Shown: positions 1 through 12,031 of the stretch, piece after piece | Layout: the number at the start of each line of letters is the position of its first letter | Numbering within the stretch: the first letter of the stretch is position 1 | NCBI GenBank assembly: GCA_025765615.1 | Contig: JAIVFJ010000005.1 | Span: 558,001 to 622,000 of the forward strand | Direction of reading: 5' to 3' | Source: Zopfochytrium polystomum | Taxonomy: Eukaryota > Chytridiomycota > Chytridiomycetes > Chytridiales > Chytridiaceae | DNA length: 64,000 nucleotides | Notes under the pieces: generated by a model | The model's input: only the letters and a program-made list of their open reading frames with translations | Told to the model about the DNA's origin: nothing | Database searches by the model: none | Program-made: the position numbers and the translations under genes

Positions 1-1
1 G

Positions 2-2246
2 GCGACGACCCCAATCCCTCGTCCGGTTATCAGCACCTCTCCACCGTCTTTTCGCCCATTTAAGAGAAAAGGAACGCCTACGAGCGGCCAGCCCTCTCCA
101 CCGACATCCACCAGCTCCGCCGACTCATTCACGGCGAGTCAACCGCACCGCATTTCTCCAACTACTGCAGTTCCAGATCTTGCCCCATCTCCTGCCCCCA
201 CTGAGGGAATACCGAAAAAGCGGAAAACGAATCCTCAGAAGTACGCGCTGAAAGCATGCGCGCATTGCAAAACCTCTCATGTTGCATGCGACTCTGGTCG
301 CCCCTGTCAGGTAATCTTTAGGAATTGAAGTGAAACGCCGTCCTAAATGCACATTTTAGCGATGCATAAGGATCGGTAAAGCAAGCACTTGCGTGGATGC
401 GGAGCAGAAGAAACGCGGTAGACCGTGCTCGACAAAGAAGGCAATGCCGCTGGTTCCAGGGCCGTTTCAGAGGCTGCCCAACCTTGTCGGAGCCGCTTCC
501 CACCCTCACCCCACGCCGGCCTTTCCGCATTCAACTGCGGCGACGAAAACAGTGTTGACAGCGGCAGCTGCAAAGGCAGTTCCGAAGCGAAGTTCAGAAA
601 CATCCGCCCGAACCTCTGGCATTTCTGGATCTAAGCGATTGAGTTTAGGCCCTGCTGCGCTGCGGACGAGCTCAAGCGCAGTATTGAAAGAATTAGGCAG
701 CTGCTGTGAAAATTTTGCACCCTCGTCTGGAGCTGTTGTGTGCAATTCACTCGATGATGGTAGCTTGTCCACGTTACTGGATCTGAACGATGTTTTGGGT
801 CCGGACGTGTACGCGACCGGTGAAGCCTGTGGAGTGCATGGGGCCGCGGCAGCTGTTCCCTCAACAGTTCCATTTGAAGACTTCTTTCACGCTGCCACGA
901 ATTCGCCCCAGACGACGTCTTTGGGATCGACTTTAGCTTTGCTTTCAGAATGCACTGATTCGAGTGAACTTGGCAACACGAAATTCGAGGACGGTTTCAA
1001 CCATTTTGGTGCCGCAGCTCAAACCCCATCAGCATCGTCCGACTGTCCCACTCCAATCATGTCCCCGGGGAGCCCGAAATGCTCGTGCCTTCCACTTCCC
1101 GATGACAACGGCGAAACGGCAGATTTGCAGCTATCTAATGCCGATATACTTAGAGCCGTGCAAGCGGCGTTTAAAACATTTATTTCCTCAAGCAGCACAC
1201 CGACACATTCTTCCTCTGGCCTTTTCGACGCCGATCAAAGCAATATTCCAAACGATGGCACACATTCAAATAATCTACATGGGTCGAATGAAACTTTTGA
1301 GGCTATTTCACTGCTTCCCTTTCTTTCAAACTCGCCAGACGCGCTGGACTCGGGCCAGACGCCCGGCAACAGCAACGTGGGCGACGACCCAAACGGGCTC
1401 TACCTTGACCCCCAGGCGGTGGAGGCGGCGCTGCTGGCCATGACTGAGGCCACTACGGAGTTTGCTGTCGCGGACGACCACTCATCGGCTGAGCAGCTGG
1501 ACATGGGCACCTTGCCAGACTCGGCCGCAGCAGACAAGGACGATCCGATGGCCGTCATGGTGGGTTTGGGAGTCCCTATCGACACCAATCCGCTGGCGGT
1601 TGCGGCAGCAGCAGCGTCGGCCGTCGATGATTTTTGCCTCCAGCTCGTCGAGAGCTTTCACCAAGACGCCCTGCCTCAAAGCGACGCGATACCCCCAAGT
1701 CTCGGCAGCCTCGCGGGCATGGCCGCCGGTGACAACGACGAAAACACTCAACCGCCGCCGCAGCCGCCGTTGACGCCACCACCGCCACAGCAGCCTCAGC
1801 AGCAGCAGCCGCGTGCCACCTCCGCGTCTTCGCCCCACGCCGGCGCAACCGCCGCTGCGGCTGCCACGGAAGCAAGCATGGGGGAGGCCGCCTGCGAGCC
1901 GCAGGCTGTGGCGAGCCAACTGATGGACGACGGGTACTTTGAGCGGTTTTTAGCGATGGTGGAAGCGGGCGGACTGCCTCTGGCGCTGGAGGGGGCGGAG
2001 GACGAGGTAGTGGAGGAGGAGGAGGAAGTGATCGCCGAGGCGGTTGTCGCGGTGGTGGGCGGCGGGGACGGGTCGACCGCCGCCTTTGGAGGAGGGCATG
2101 GAGCAGCTGTCGGCGGCGCGGCGGAAGGCGAGGAGGGCGTTCCTCCTGACGGACTTGCGGCGACTGCAGAAGGGCTTGGTTTCGCGGAAATGCACGACGA
2201 CGAATTGATGGAGCTGCTGGGCATGGAGTATTGCGCGGACCGGTAG
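2..2246 (+). CDS. Zn(II)2Cys6 fungal transcription factor, 5' end outside window
   Basis: Exons are 2-310 and 360-2246; the 49-nt intron (311-359, GTAATC...TTTTAG) lies inside the zinc cluster at phase 0. Spliced, the cluster reads CAHC, six residues, C, then GRPCQRC and IRIGKASTC, giving six cysteines with GAL4-type spacing. A basic stretch QKKRGRP follows, as in many fungal zinc-cluster proteins. Upstream is a Pro/Ser/Thr-rich segment with a KKRK patch (possible nuclear signal) that is open to the window edge, so the start is missing. The remaining ~620 residues are low-complexity and acidic, with Pro/Gln, Ala and Glu runs, and end LLGMEYCADR. This resembles an activation region; no fungal_trans domain was recognised. 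Target genes cannot be read from the sequence. The zinc-cluster assignment is firm; the physiological role is unknown. Confidence 0.85.
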
Positions 2247-2666
2247 GGTTGGGCCCGGGCCCCAGCGTGGAGCCCTGTAATGGCTATCGGTGGTGGTGGG
2301 CGGGTTAGTCGTTGGGACCCTTTTCCACTGTTCGTGGAAAGGGCTGGAAGGGGGGGGGGGGGGGCTGCGATGAGACGTCTGTGGGCACGCAAAGCTCCAG
2401 GTTTCCGTTTTGTGTTTCTTTTTTCTTTTCTTCCCTTGTTTTGTTGGTCACGAAGACCCCTTCTTTTCATATTCCTTTCTCTGGGTCCCAACGGGTTTTT
2501 TTTTGGTCTTGGCGACCAACACGAAAAAAAGCAACCAACAAAAGGAGGAACAATAAGTGAGAAAAGGAAAGAAAATAACTGAGAACGGGTTAGCAAGAGA
2601 CGCTGCAAGGCGAAAGAAGAGCTCGGACTTGCAAAAAAGACGGAAATAATATTGCAGTTTCCTCGA
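2247..2666. other. Intergenic, shared 3' flank
   Basis: This is the convergent gap between the zinc-cluster gene (+) and the OsmC gene (-). It holds a G run near 2350, T-rich tracts near 2400-2510 and A-rich tracts near 2520-2570. No coding signal was seen. Confidence 0.6.
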
Positions 2667-3744
2667 TCACTCCAGCTCCCGCGTTTCCGCGCCCCACGTG
2701 AGATGCTTGACTCCCGCCGCAAGCGTGCCGTGGACGCCGCAGTACTTTTCCAGAGACAGCTCGACCGCGCGTTCGACCTTGAGTGCACTTGTGTCAGATA
2801 GACAGAGAGCACTCACCCACGACAAACTCGCACAAACAAACACACACGACACACCAAAAAGAAAAAGAAAAAATTAAAAAAACAAAAAGCAAGCAAAAAA
2901 AAAAAAGTCGCGACAAACCTTGGCTCTATCCAACCCCTTCCCCGTGACGACAAACGTCGTATGCACGGCGACGAACGGGCGCGGCATGTCCCGCGCGCGC
3001 TGGCCCTCGACGCGGATGCGCACGCTGGCGACGGCCTGCCGCTGCTTCTTGAGGATCGACACGAGGTCGACGGCCGCGCAGCCACCGACGCCGAGGAGGA
3101 GAAGCTTCATCGGGCCGATTCCGGGTTCGTCGGAGCCCTTTTTTTCGCGGGATTTTTTTTTGTTCCCGGCAGGAATTTGAGTTAGGTACACGTAGCGTGC
3201 GAAAGAGAAAGTGTAAGGTGGCAGAGCTTTTTTGCACTTCTCTTTGTTGGACGACCCCACCCCCACTGCCCACGCGCCTCACGCACCGACATGAGCACGG
3301 CGTTGCCGCTGGCGTCCTTGCCGAGGAACTGCGCGGTCGACTCTGGCTGCCACTCGACCTTGCAGTGGCATTTTTTTTTTTTTTCGGAGTTGTTAGCTTG
3401 TTGTTACATTGGAGGAGGGGTGGGTCATAGAGGGGGAAAGAAATAAATAAGCGACGAACATCAACGCCGACGGGCGGGGTGCCGTCGGGGGCAAACTGCG
3501 CGGGCGACGGGCCACCGCCGAGGGAGCGGCGGGGTGGCGGGAGGGGGAGTAGCGAGCGCGCGCTCTGGAGGGCGGAGGTGGTGGCGCGTGAAAAGAACGA
3601 CGACGACGACGACGACGACGATAATGACGATGACAATGACGATGCAATGCGCGCCGCCGCAGCGGATTCCACGAATGGTGGGATCGTCGTCGTTGTCGCC
3701 GAAAGGAGCCGTAGTGGGCGGTAGACGGATCGCAGCAGCTGCAT
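2667..3744 (-). CDS. OsmC/YhfA-family peroxiredoxin-like protein, probably organellar
   Basis: Exons on the minus strand are 3744-3460, 3358-3287, 3137-2919 and 2777-2667, all phase 0, giving about 228 aa. The OsmC core reads GPMKLLLLGVGGCAAVD, then VDLVSILKKQRQAV, and later AVELSLEKYCGVHGTL. The two cysteines (in GGC and KYC) sit where the family's catalytic pair lies; the wording resembles the bacterial YhfA branch. Family members reduce organic hydroperoxides or handle redox stress. Residues 1-95 are an extra Arg/Ser-rich N-terminus beginning MQLLRSVYRPLRLLS, compatible with a mitochondrial presequence (inference). ATG 3744 was chosen because the only earlier in-frame initiator is a TTG at 3759. 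The first donor (GTTCGT at 3459) is the least certain junction. The 3' end of PEX5, same strand, lies 100 bp upstream. Confidence 0.85.
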
Positions 3745-3844
3745 GGCGAGGTGATGCAACTGGAATTTGACAAAAAATGCTTTCCTTTTTCTTTTTTTTT
3801 CTTTTTTTTTTTGTTCTTCAGCTGCTCATCCCCCTCCTGCCGCA

Positions 3845-6355
3845 TCAAAACTCGAAGTCTTTGCGGAAGCGGTCGAGGTCCCGATCCTGGTACGTCAAAT
3901 CTGCTAGATCCTTGCGGTCCATCTGCACACACGTGCCCGGAGTGCGTGTGTGGAGACAACAGAAGGAAGAGTGTTAGCGCTGTTCGTTGCCGGTGGCAGC
4001 AGTAGCAGACGAGAGAGGACAACATAAAAGAAACTTCTTGATCCAATCTTCTTACATGCAGGAACGTTCTTCTGAGGGTTTCCCATAGGTTCTCGCTGAC
4101 GTTCGCCGGCGCCGTCCCCGACCCAGACCCGTTCGGCGCAACGACGTGCATGCTCAGCGCTCCGAGAAGGTGCTCGGCTGCCTCCTTGTAGCACCCAATG
4201 TTGATGCAGCTGACCCCCAGGTTGTACCGGCACCGCACAAACGTCGGCTTGAGCTCGAGCGCTTTGTAGTATGCGTCGATGGCTTCTTCGCCTTTTTTTT
4301 TTTTTTCGTCGAGGTGGTTGGTTAGCAGGGGGCCGAGGTCAAAGAGCAAATACGGGGACGGAACGAGCAAACGGCGGTTCAGCAAAACAACGCACTTTTC
4401 CCGGAATTCGCTAGCGTCGCCCCCAGTCGGTTCCACAAGAGGTAATCGGTCGGTCTCAGTGTCAGGGCAGTGTGGAAGCAGTCGATTGCCTTGTCGTACT
4501 CGTTCTTCATGTAGAACAGAACCCCGAGGCCGACTTGAAGATCTGCATCCAGACCCTCCGGAGTCGTGCCCTCCCTGGTGATCGCGCTGGCTGGGCCGGC
4601 TTTCACCGCGGCGATAAACTGCTGCGTGGCTTGCTCGTGCATTTCAAACGGGCTCATGAAAGTGGTATTCTCGGCGGAAGGGTACGCTTCGGCAATGGAG
4701 GGGTATTTTGTTCGAAGCCATCTTTGCAATGAGGCGTGTGCGTGCAACTCTTGTCCTTCGTTTGTGTAAGAAATGGCAAGGCTCTGAAGTAGCGGGACCG
4801 GGGAGTGAGGTTATGAAGCATTTTTTGGTTACTTTTCGCGCTTTTTTGTTTGTTTGTTTTTTGTGAAGAGCAACCAAATATACTTCGACGAACGTACCAT
4901 CAGCGCTTGAAGGTTGTCTGGGTTCACCTGAACACTCCGCTGCAACGCCGCGATGGCCGGTCCTTCCTTCTCGTTTTCTGCCTGAACTTGCCCCAGGTAC
5001 ATCCACGCGGTGCTGTCGTCCGGATTCCGCTGCACTGCAGCTTCAAACGCCATGGCCGCTTGACTAAGAGAACCCCCCTCGTTAAGAAGCCTCAGCCCTT
5101 CCGCCAAGGGATCCGGGTGGGAGAGGTTAGGATTGTCGCTCTCGAACCGGTACTCCGCCAACGTTCCCGTCACGGGGTCTGGGTCGATCAGGCTGCGGTC
5201 GATCTGACTAAAGTCCTCAAACTGGTTGGCCCACTCCCCGTTCTCGCCGCCGGACATCCCCCCCCACAGTTCAGTGAAGCGATCGGTCCACTCCTTGGAA
5301 TCGAAGGCTGCACCGCTTACGTCACCCGTCTTTTCGAATTCCTCCTTCCACGAGTTCAAAAGCTTGTCGACTTCGGCTTGAGACGACGGGATTTCCTCAA
5401 TCTTGCCTTTCCCCTTGACGTCGAGCGACTGCGTAACCGTGTTGAACTGCTCGGACCATTCCTTTTCAAAAGCCTCGTCCAGCTGGTGGTGACCCGCGAG
5501 CGCCGGTTCGACTACACCTGCCTGGGCCGAAAACTCGGCCGACCAATCTGGCAGCGGGTTGGCGGATTCCGTCAATAAAAGGGGGGCGGGGGGAATGGAA
5601 AAGTCGGTCTGCTCACCTTGGTGGCTCACATTCGCGTTTGCGCCAAGCACGGCCTGGTCGTACGCGTGTTCGAATTCGGCGTTGCGAGAGGCTGCGAACG
5701 CGGCCTCGAACTCGGCGTTCTCGGGTCGAAAGTCGGGCGCGGGTTGAAACTGCTGAAACTCTCCCGCCCAGTCTGACAAATCGGAAAAGAGGCACAGAAC
5801 AAAGGAGTGAGCTAGTTTAGCCGATCTGGACGCGGAAGTGGAAAACCACACACCCACGAACTAACCTCCCATCTGCGGGGGGCCAGATCGCTCCAACATG
5901 CCCTCCAGCTCTCCGTACATTTCCCTGAAAGCGAACTTGTCCGCCCGCGCCATGGACGCGGACCCTCCTCCCATGCTCTGCTGGGTGTTGAAGAATTCGT
6001 CCACAAGCTGCAAGTTGGGGCAGTAGTGAGTGCCCTTTCTGGGGATCGCCGGCAAGATCCGATATGCATCCTCACCTGCTGATCGCCCGCAAGTCCCATG
6101 CGAGCAGGGCGCTGAGATCAAGCACAATCGGCAGGAGAAAAACAAAGTAGCGTCAGTGATTAATCGCAATCGTGAACGAAAAAAGCGGGCGATCTGACAG
6201 CACATACCTGACTCGGGCCAGCGATCAACGACTCCGGATCATGTGACTGGCAGGATGTCAAGCGGGGGTTGGTTCGATTCAGAGAGGGGTAGGACGTTAG
6301 AAGGAACAGCAAAAGGACTGTTGGAGAGGAGGCATTGGACGCCAAAGTGGGCTCT

Positions 6356-6425
<70 letters not shown>

Positions 6426-6656
6426 GCTGTGGCTGTTGATGCTGCTACTACTACTTCGAGTGCTTCTCGTCCTCGTATGCTGGTACTGACACTGGTAGCG
6501 CTAGTTGCAGTTCTGGTGGGTGGAACTAGTACTCACGCCGAAGCGGTCCTGGAGGAAGCCGTCGCCCTCCTGCAGCTGCTTCGCCAGCCGGCTCAGCTGA
6601 TTCGGGCCTGGCCCGCAGTCCGCGCCGCCGCCTGACGTCAGTCCCTGGAAGCTCAT
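3845..6656 (-). CDS. PEX5: PEX5, peroxisomal PTS1 import receptor
   Basis: Eight exons (6656-6537, 6246-6208, 6111-6076, 6007-5866, 5772-4898, 4783-4396, 4291-4056, 3922-3845) give 637 aa. The product binds C-terminal SKL-type signals in the cytosol and docks cargo at the peroxisome. The N-terminus (MSFQGLTSGGGADCGPGPNQ) carries Cys14, matching the conserved cysteine ubiquitinated during recycling, followed by the usual NQLSRLAKQLQ helix. Six WxxxF motifs follow (WAGEF, WSAEF, WSEQF, WKEEF, WTDRF, WANQF); these bind PEX14/PEX13. TPR repeats run from about residue 334 to 590, including the typical EEAIDAYYKALELKPTF. The C-terminus ends in FRKDFEF. All splice phases agree; two introns have A-rich coding-strand tracts before the acceptor. 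No PEX7-binding box was examined in detail. Confidence 0.95.
6352..6425 (+). repeat. (CT)n microsatellite inside PEX5 intron 1
   Basis: An almost pure CT tract of about 70 bp lies within the 290-nt first intron of PEX5 (6247-6536). On the transcript it reads (AG)n. Confidence 0.9.
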
Positions 6657-7420
6657 CGCCGTTGTCTGACTGCCTGTGTGGTCTGTCTGTCTGTCTGTCT
6701 GTCGGCTGATTATTTATTGAAAGTATATATTGAAAGTCCTTTCTTCTTTTTTTTTGTTTTTTTTTTTTGTTTTAGTTGTGGTCGGGTGATTGATAGGTCG
6801 GTCCCTTGTCGCTGTCGGGAAAATTGGCCCCACACCAATCACACGACGAAACACAATCGGACTTTGGGCTGTTCGACACCATCATGGCAGGCAGCAGCAC
6901 AGCTGCTCCCGTACCGACTATGGTCATAAAAACTTCACAATCCCTAACAGAAATAGTTGAGGGCTCAAATTTCACATCCCAAACTGATTTTTTTTGTGAA
7001 TTCCATTTGGAATGCGATGGGAGGCATCAAGTAACTTTGTCTTTTACAGAGTGTACAGGGGTACATGGTGCGTTGCAGAGTGCAAAGTTCGTAACCGACT
7101 ATTGAGCCAGGCTAATGATATCTGGAGGATTTGTTCCTTATGTCACCAACAGTGGCGACTGACACAACTGGGCTGTAGACAGAGTGGTTGTCCGGGTGGT
7201 CCCATGAAGGGACCTTGCCACAGCGGAGGTGGCTGGGAGTGCCTGCCTCTCACTCAATTGCTGTGCTGCGGGCCTCATGAAGGGAGTACCCTGTCGGCAA
7301 CAGAGGAAGTTGAGACTGCAGGCGACAGACAACTCGGAGGTGAAGCAGTTTGTCTACAGAGGAGCCGGAGGAAGCGACTTTGCAGAGGTGCGTCAGTGTG
7401 GAAGACAGAGCCCATCAGGG
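6657..7420. other. PEX5 upstream region and degraded repeat DNA
   Basis: A TCTG run (about 6680-6702) and T tracts (about 6740-6775) lie just upstream of the PEX5 start. From about 6840 onward no conserved protein could be followed. A 15-bp unit (tgcatgggcctagac) is directly duplicated at about 7424-7453, next to the start of the copia relic. Confidence 0.4.
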
Positions 7421-8348
7421 ATTGCATGGGCCTAGACTGCATGGGCCTAGACGAATACACCAGGATAATTCTCACTGAAGAGAAAATGTGGGATGACCAG
7501 GATATTGCATCAACTCCAATGTCTATCACCTTTATGCATGACAAAACGTCAAATGAACTCAGCAAGAGCGACTCAAGCTGGTATTGATCCACACTCATGA
7601 AAATTCAATACTTCGCAACACAAACTCAACCAGATATTGCATTTGCAACAAGTGTACTCTCCCTGTTCCAACTGAAGCCACAGCAGTGCCATCGCAATGC
7701 ACTCTGCCACCTGCTTTGTTACCTCTGAGCCACCTGGGACTACAGATTATTCTACAGGCAAAGCCACAAGCTGCTACAGATCTTCAAAACGACACGCTTG
7801 AACCAGCTGCATATGCTGATGCATCCTATGGGGGCGAACCTGGACACTGCACATCGCGCACTGGATATGTCTTCTTCCTCATGGGCACTGCTGTCTCTTG
7901 GGTCTCACGCAAACAACATCAAGTATCGCTATCCTCCACAGAAGCAGAATACTATTCACTTTCTGAAGCCTTCCAAGAAGAACAATGGCTCTTAGCTGTA
8001 TTATCAGAGTTGCAACTCCCTGCACAGCAGCCACTTCCAATCCTCAAGGACAATCAATCTGCAATCGCACTAGTGCTCAACCCTCTCACAGATGCTCGCA
8101 CAAAACACATTGACATACGTGCTCATTTCGTAGCTACTGGAGAGATCACTGTACGCTACGTACCAACCAACGACCAGATATCAGACATTCTCACAAAACC
8201 ACTCTCAATGTCTCAGCACCAGCAACTGGCCTCACTACTTGGCCTCCAACCCGCTCCAACCTTTCAAACACCCTTTTGGTTGAAGCCTGAGGAGCTTACA
8301 CACGCTTTGCATAACAGGTGCTACACCCATGGCCATCGTGCGGGGGGG
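7421..8348 (+). pseudogene. Ty1/copia pol relic (RT end and RNase H), 5'-truncated
   Basis: The first part (about 7440-7700) matches the end of a copia reverse transcriptase but contains an in-frame stop near 7586 and a frame change before about 7730. From about 7730 a complete copia-type RNase H follows in one frame: YADASYGG, SRTGYVFF, STEAEYYSL, LKDNQSAIAL and ARTKHIDIRAHF, covering the family's acidic catalytic positions. A G-rich polypurine tract (about 8340-8348) comes next. Gag, protease, integrase and most of the RT are absent. It is a dead fragment of the same family as the copy at 20.8-24.6 kb, which lies in the opposite orientation. Confidence 0.85.
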
Positions 8349-8452
8349 TGTTTGGTGGAACTGACTGGTTACCAGCAAGAGGCACAAGACAGACCTGAAC
8401 CTATTGTGACTGTCAGTTATTGTTCTCATGAGCCCATGGGAGAGGGAGCCAC
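8349..8452 (+). repeat. Copia 3' LTR fragment
   Basis: The segment starts TGTTTGGTGGAACTGACTGG directly after the polypurine tract. It is closely similar to the reverse complement of about 20795-20898, where the same segment follows the other copia copy. Similarity between the two stops near the motif gggagag(g/c)gagccac. The outer LTR end could not be set. Confidence 0.65.
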
Positions 8453-9698
8453 CGCCAATGCAGACCTGGGCGCTGGCTTGCACTGTTGACAAATACTCCA
8501 AGTATTAAGTGGAACAGAAACCTGGTGTCAACAGTTTTCCTCATCCTCTACTCAAGCAGATTTTTACAGGATTACCCTGTGCTGATCACACTTGCCTAGC
8601 AACTATTACAGTGATGCATATCATCATTATGTATCAATAATTCATAATAGAGTTTTTCTCTTTCTTTCCAAGTTGGGGAGAAGGACCACCCACAAACACA
8701 CATCTCCACTTCATTCACTCCTTCCACTCACTCAGAGTAGACTGTTTACACAAGATGTACTCTTAAAGTCATTATCAGCATATCAGAAATTATTTCACTT
8801 AAAAACCCAAGTTTATCGCTTAGTTCTCTTGCTTCCTCTCTGATCCTCAAAAGCATTTCATGTCTGAGAACGATTTTTGAAACGGTAACAAGTATTTGAT
8901 AAGGACAGCCTGGGACAGATGCAGCTCAAAATTACTTGAATTTTTGGGACAAACAAAACCATCCGAGTGAAGCATAATTCACAGCTGCCACAGATTTTCT
9001 GTCCCATCGATTGATGACTGAAAGGTTTTTTGTAGAAGTTTTACCCCAGCAGTCATCACCAGACATTGCTTTGCACCAAAGTTATCCGTGTTGCAAGGGT
9101 TCACTCAAAAGAAAGCCACTGACCCCGAAGGAGCGGAATTGAAGAAGAAAAGATGACCATATTCTCAACCTGGGCTGACACTACACCGCAGCCTTTCTAT
9201 GTCTTAAGAAACATGTTGCAGGAGGAAGGTCAGTTGTGAATAAATGCGGAGCAGCAGTACCACGATGCTGAAGCTGCCGACGAACGTTGCAGGGCAAATA
9301 CTTGTGGCTTCGCGCCAAAGCGCTAATTGATTTCTGGGAATGTCTCCCTTTTGGGATGAAAAAGAAAGCCGGATCCCTCTCGCCGTCTCTCTCGCTCTCG
9401 GGCTGTCTCTCTCTCTGTCTTTCTACCTCTGTCTGTCGGTTATCTCCGTCGTTGTTGTCTGTCTCGCCCTCTGTCTCTCTCCCTCTGGGTCAATCTCTCC
9501 ACCGACCGACCACGCGAGCGCAGATGAGTACACACATGGACACACACCCTCACTCACTCTCTCTGTCTCTCTCTCTCTGTCTCTCTCTCTCTCTCTCTGT
9601 CGCTCTCTGCCTCTCTCTGTCTCTCTCTGTCTCTCTCTGTCGCATTCTCTTTGCTTGCCAGGCCGCCCCGGCCCCCAGCCAGCCAGCCAGCCCAAGCA
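8453..9698. other. Intergenic; no gene recognised, CT-rich leader before bZIP gene
   Basis: 8453-9280 is AT-richer DNA with no coding signal that could be supported. 9380-9650 is a long CT/CTGT-rich tract ending at TTGCTTGCCAG/GCC just before the bZIP ATG. That could be a 5' UTR or a splice acceptor, so an upstream non-coding exon is possible. Confidence 0.4.
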
Positions 9699-11824
9699 AT
9701 GAACCACCACCACCAACCCCTTCACCCGCCCACTCCACCTCTACCACCACCACCTCCTCCTCCTCCTCTTCCTCTCCCACCCCATCCCCGTCCCCATCTT
9801 CCTCATTACCGTCATCATCCACATCAACCACAGCAACAGCAAATGCAACAGCAACAACAACAACAACTGCCACAACTGCAACAACTGCAACAAAGACAAC
9901 ACCCTCTCCCGCACCCCCACCCACTCTCGAATCAGAGTCCGCATCCGTACCAGCAGCAGCAGTCCCTCCACCACCATCGTCAGACGCAGCAGCAGCAGCA
10001 GCAGCACCAGCACCAGCACCAGCTCCACCACCACCACCAACATCACCCCCTCAACCACCAACACCAGCAGATGCAGCAGACGCAGCACCAGATGAAGGGG
10101 CAGTTGCACCCGCACCTGCCAGTTCAGAATCAGCACCAGAATCTTCGGCATTCCAGTCTGGGCGGTCACCGCGAGCAACAGCAGCTTTTGGCGCCCCAGC
10201 AACTATCTCCTCTCCCAGTCCTTTATCAGCGTCACGACCACTATCAGCACCATCCGCAGCTGGAATCTTCTTTCCCTGCAGCTGCTGGATTTGTCGCCAT
10301 GGGTCAGCATCACCCTCCCCCCGGCACTCACGATCCATTGGCTGAAGTCAACGGCGAAATCCATCACTCTCCATTCCAGCCTCCGCAACCGGCGGAGGCT
10401 GCAGACCGCTCTATCTATTCCAGACCCAAGCGAGGAGCTCCAGTCGAAGAAGCGGAGGATCACGACGATCCAGGGATGCGGCGAAGCACCCGCTCCACCT
10501 TGGCCAACACCAGCGCAATCGCAGCCTGGGCAGCGGGTACGCTGTCGGCAAACGGCCACCCGCAGCCGCTGCCATCGCCACCTGTTGGAAAACCGCGCGT
10601 GGAGATGGTGCGAAAGGACGGCGATCAGTGCTTTGCTCCTCCCGATGAGGCCGACGGATCGCGGACGAGGAAGAGGAAGCGACTGGACGATCGCGGTGGC
10701 CCCGCCAACAACGACAATGGCCGCGGAGACAAGGCCGTTGATAGCAGCGCGCAACCACATTCTCCTCCTCCTCCTCCTCCTCTTGGCACCGACGTTGACG
10801 CGGCGGCCGCTGCGCCGACGAAGGACTCACCGTCGACAACATCCACGACTCCCAGGGTCCGTGGGTCCACCACCTCTGCTAACGCCACCCTCACCACCGC
10901 CGCCACCGCCGCCGCCGGAGCAGCCGCTGGAGCCGTATCCGCCTCGTCCGCCGCCTCCGCTTCCGCGGGCTCTAGTCCCGCTTTTAAAGGCGTTGGGTCG
11001 GTGGTGGGTGCGGTCACAGCGGGTGGTGAAAGGGGCGGCCGCCAGGACGGTTCCGAAGCCGTCGTCGCCGCCACCGCCGCGGCTGCCACAAAAACAGCAG
11101 CAGCACCGCATCCCAAGCGCGGCCCACCAAGGACAAAGAAGAGGGCGGCGTCGGGATCGTCGACGTCCGAGAGCGGAAACCTCGCGTCTTCGCTGTCGTA
11201 CACAACGACGAGCGGAGGTGAGGAGCGGAGCAGCTCGATGCACCCGAGGGACGACGACGGTGTGGGAGACGCGGGGGACGGCGACGGCGACGGCGACGGC
11301 GACGTGGACGGGGACGGGGACGGCGACGAAAACGGCGGCGGTGACAACGGCGGGCTGGACGGCGACGGTGGCGGCAACGACAGCGACCGGGGGGGCAGCA
11401 CCGACTATGTGCGGATGAAGCGGCTGAAGAACACAGAGGCGGCGCGGCGGTCCCGGGCGCGCAAGCTGGTCAAGATGGAGTCGCTGCTGGCGACGGTGCA
11501 GGACCTGGAGAGCGAAAACACAAAGCTGGTGTCGCACCTTGCGCTGCTCGAAAACGAGCGGGCTGCGTGGGAGACCAAGCACCGGGAGTATTGCGTAAGT
11601 TTCCTCGTGCGTGCGGGCGTGCTTATGTGTGCGTGTGTGTGCGTGTGTGTGTGTGTGTGTGGGTTTCCTTTGCTCGTCGGCCTGACCACCTAACCGCAAA
11701 CAATCCAAACAAACAAAACAAAAAAAACAAAACCAAACAATTCACTAAACAGTTGCAAATCAACCGGCTGGAGGAGCTTCTCGGCGCAGAGGAATTGGAC
11801 AATGTAACCGGTCCCGTAGTTTGA
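9699..11824 (+). CDS. GCN4-like bZIP transcription factor with Gln/His/Pro-rich N-terminus
   Basis: Exons are 9699-11594 and 11753-11824 (intron GTAAGT...AAACAG), giving 655 aa. The basic region near residue 570, KRLKNTEAARRSRARKL, matches the GCN4/CPC1 DNA-contact pattern (N-x2-AA-x2-SR). A leucine zipper follows, beginning LLATVQDLESENTKL, and continues across the intron into LQINRLEELLGAEEL. In yeast and filamentous fungi this subgroup activates amino-acid biosynthesis genes; that role is an inference here. The first ~150 residues are Pro, His and Gln repeats, and residues ~520-565 form an Asp/Gly-rich stretch encoded by GACGGC repeats. ATG 9699 is the first in-frame ATG; the earlier in-frame TTG at 9651 lies in CT-rich DNA. 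The main uncertainty is a possible upstream exon. Confidence 0.85.
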
Positions 11825-11996
11825 TGGAACCCGTTCTTGTTAGTTTCTTTTCTTCTCTTTTCTTTTCTTTTCTTTTCTTTTTTTCTTTTTTTTCTTTTTT
11901 TCCTGGACGGTGGTGGGTATGTAAGTTGGATGATATCCAACGATGGGAAGGACGATGGGGCCCGAGGGTGAGAGAGGGAAACGAAAGACGAAAATA

Positions 11997-12031
<35 letters not shown>

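Noticed and set aside
9287..10345. 352-aa Ser/Thr/Pro-rich frame on the + strand
   Set aside because: It overlaps the bZIP gene in another frame and begins in CT repeats; only the other frame carries the bZIP domain.
10625..11708. Antisense frames over the bZIP gene
   Set aside because: Pro/Ser and Val/Ala runs arising from GACGGC and CAG repeats on the coding strand.
12000..12029. Poly(A) run as a retroposition tail
   Set aside because: No reverse-transcribed gene copy or target duplication precedes it; similar A/T runs occur throughout the intergenic DNA.
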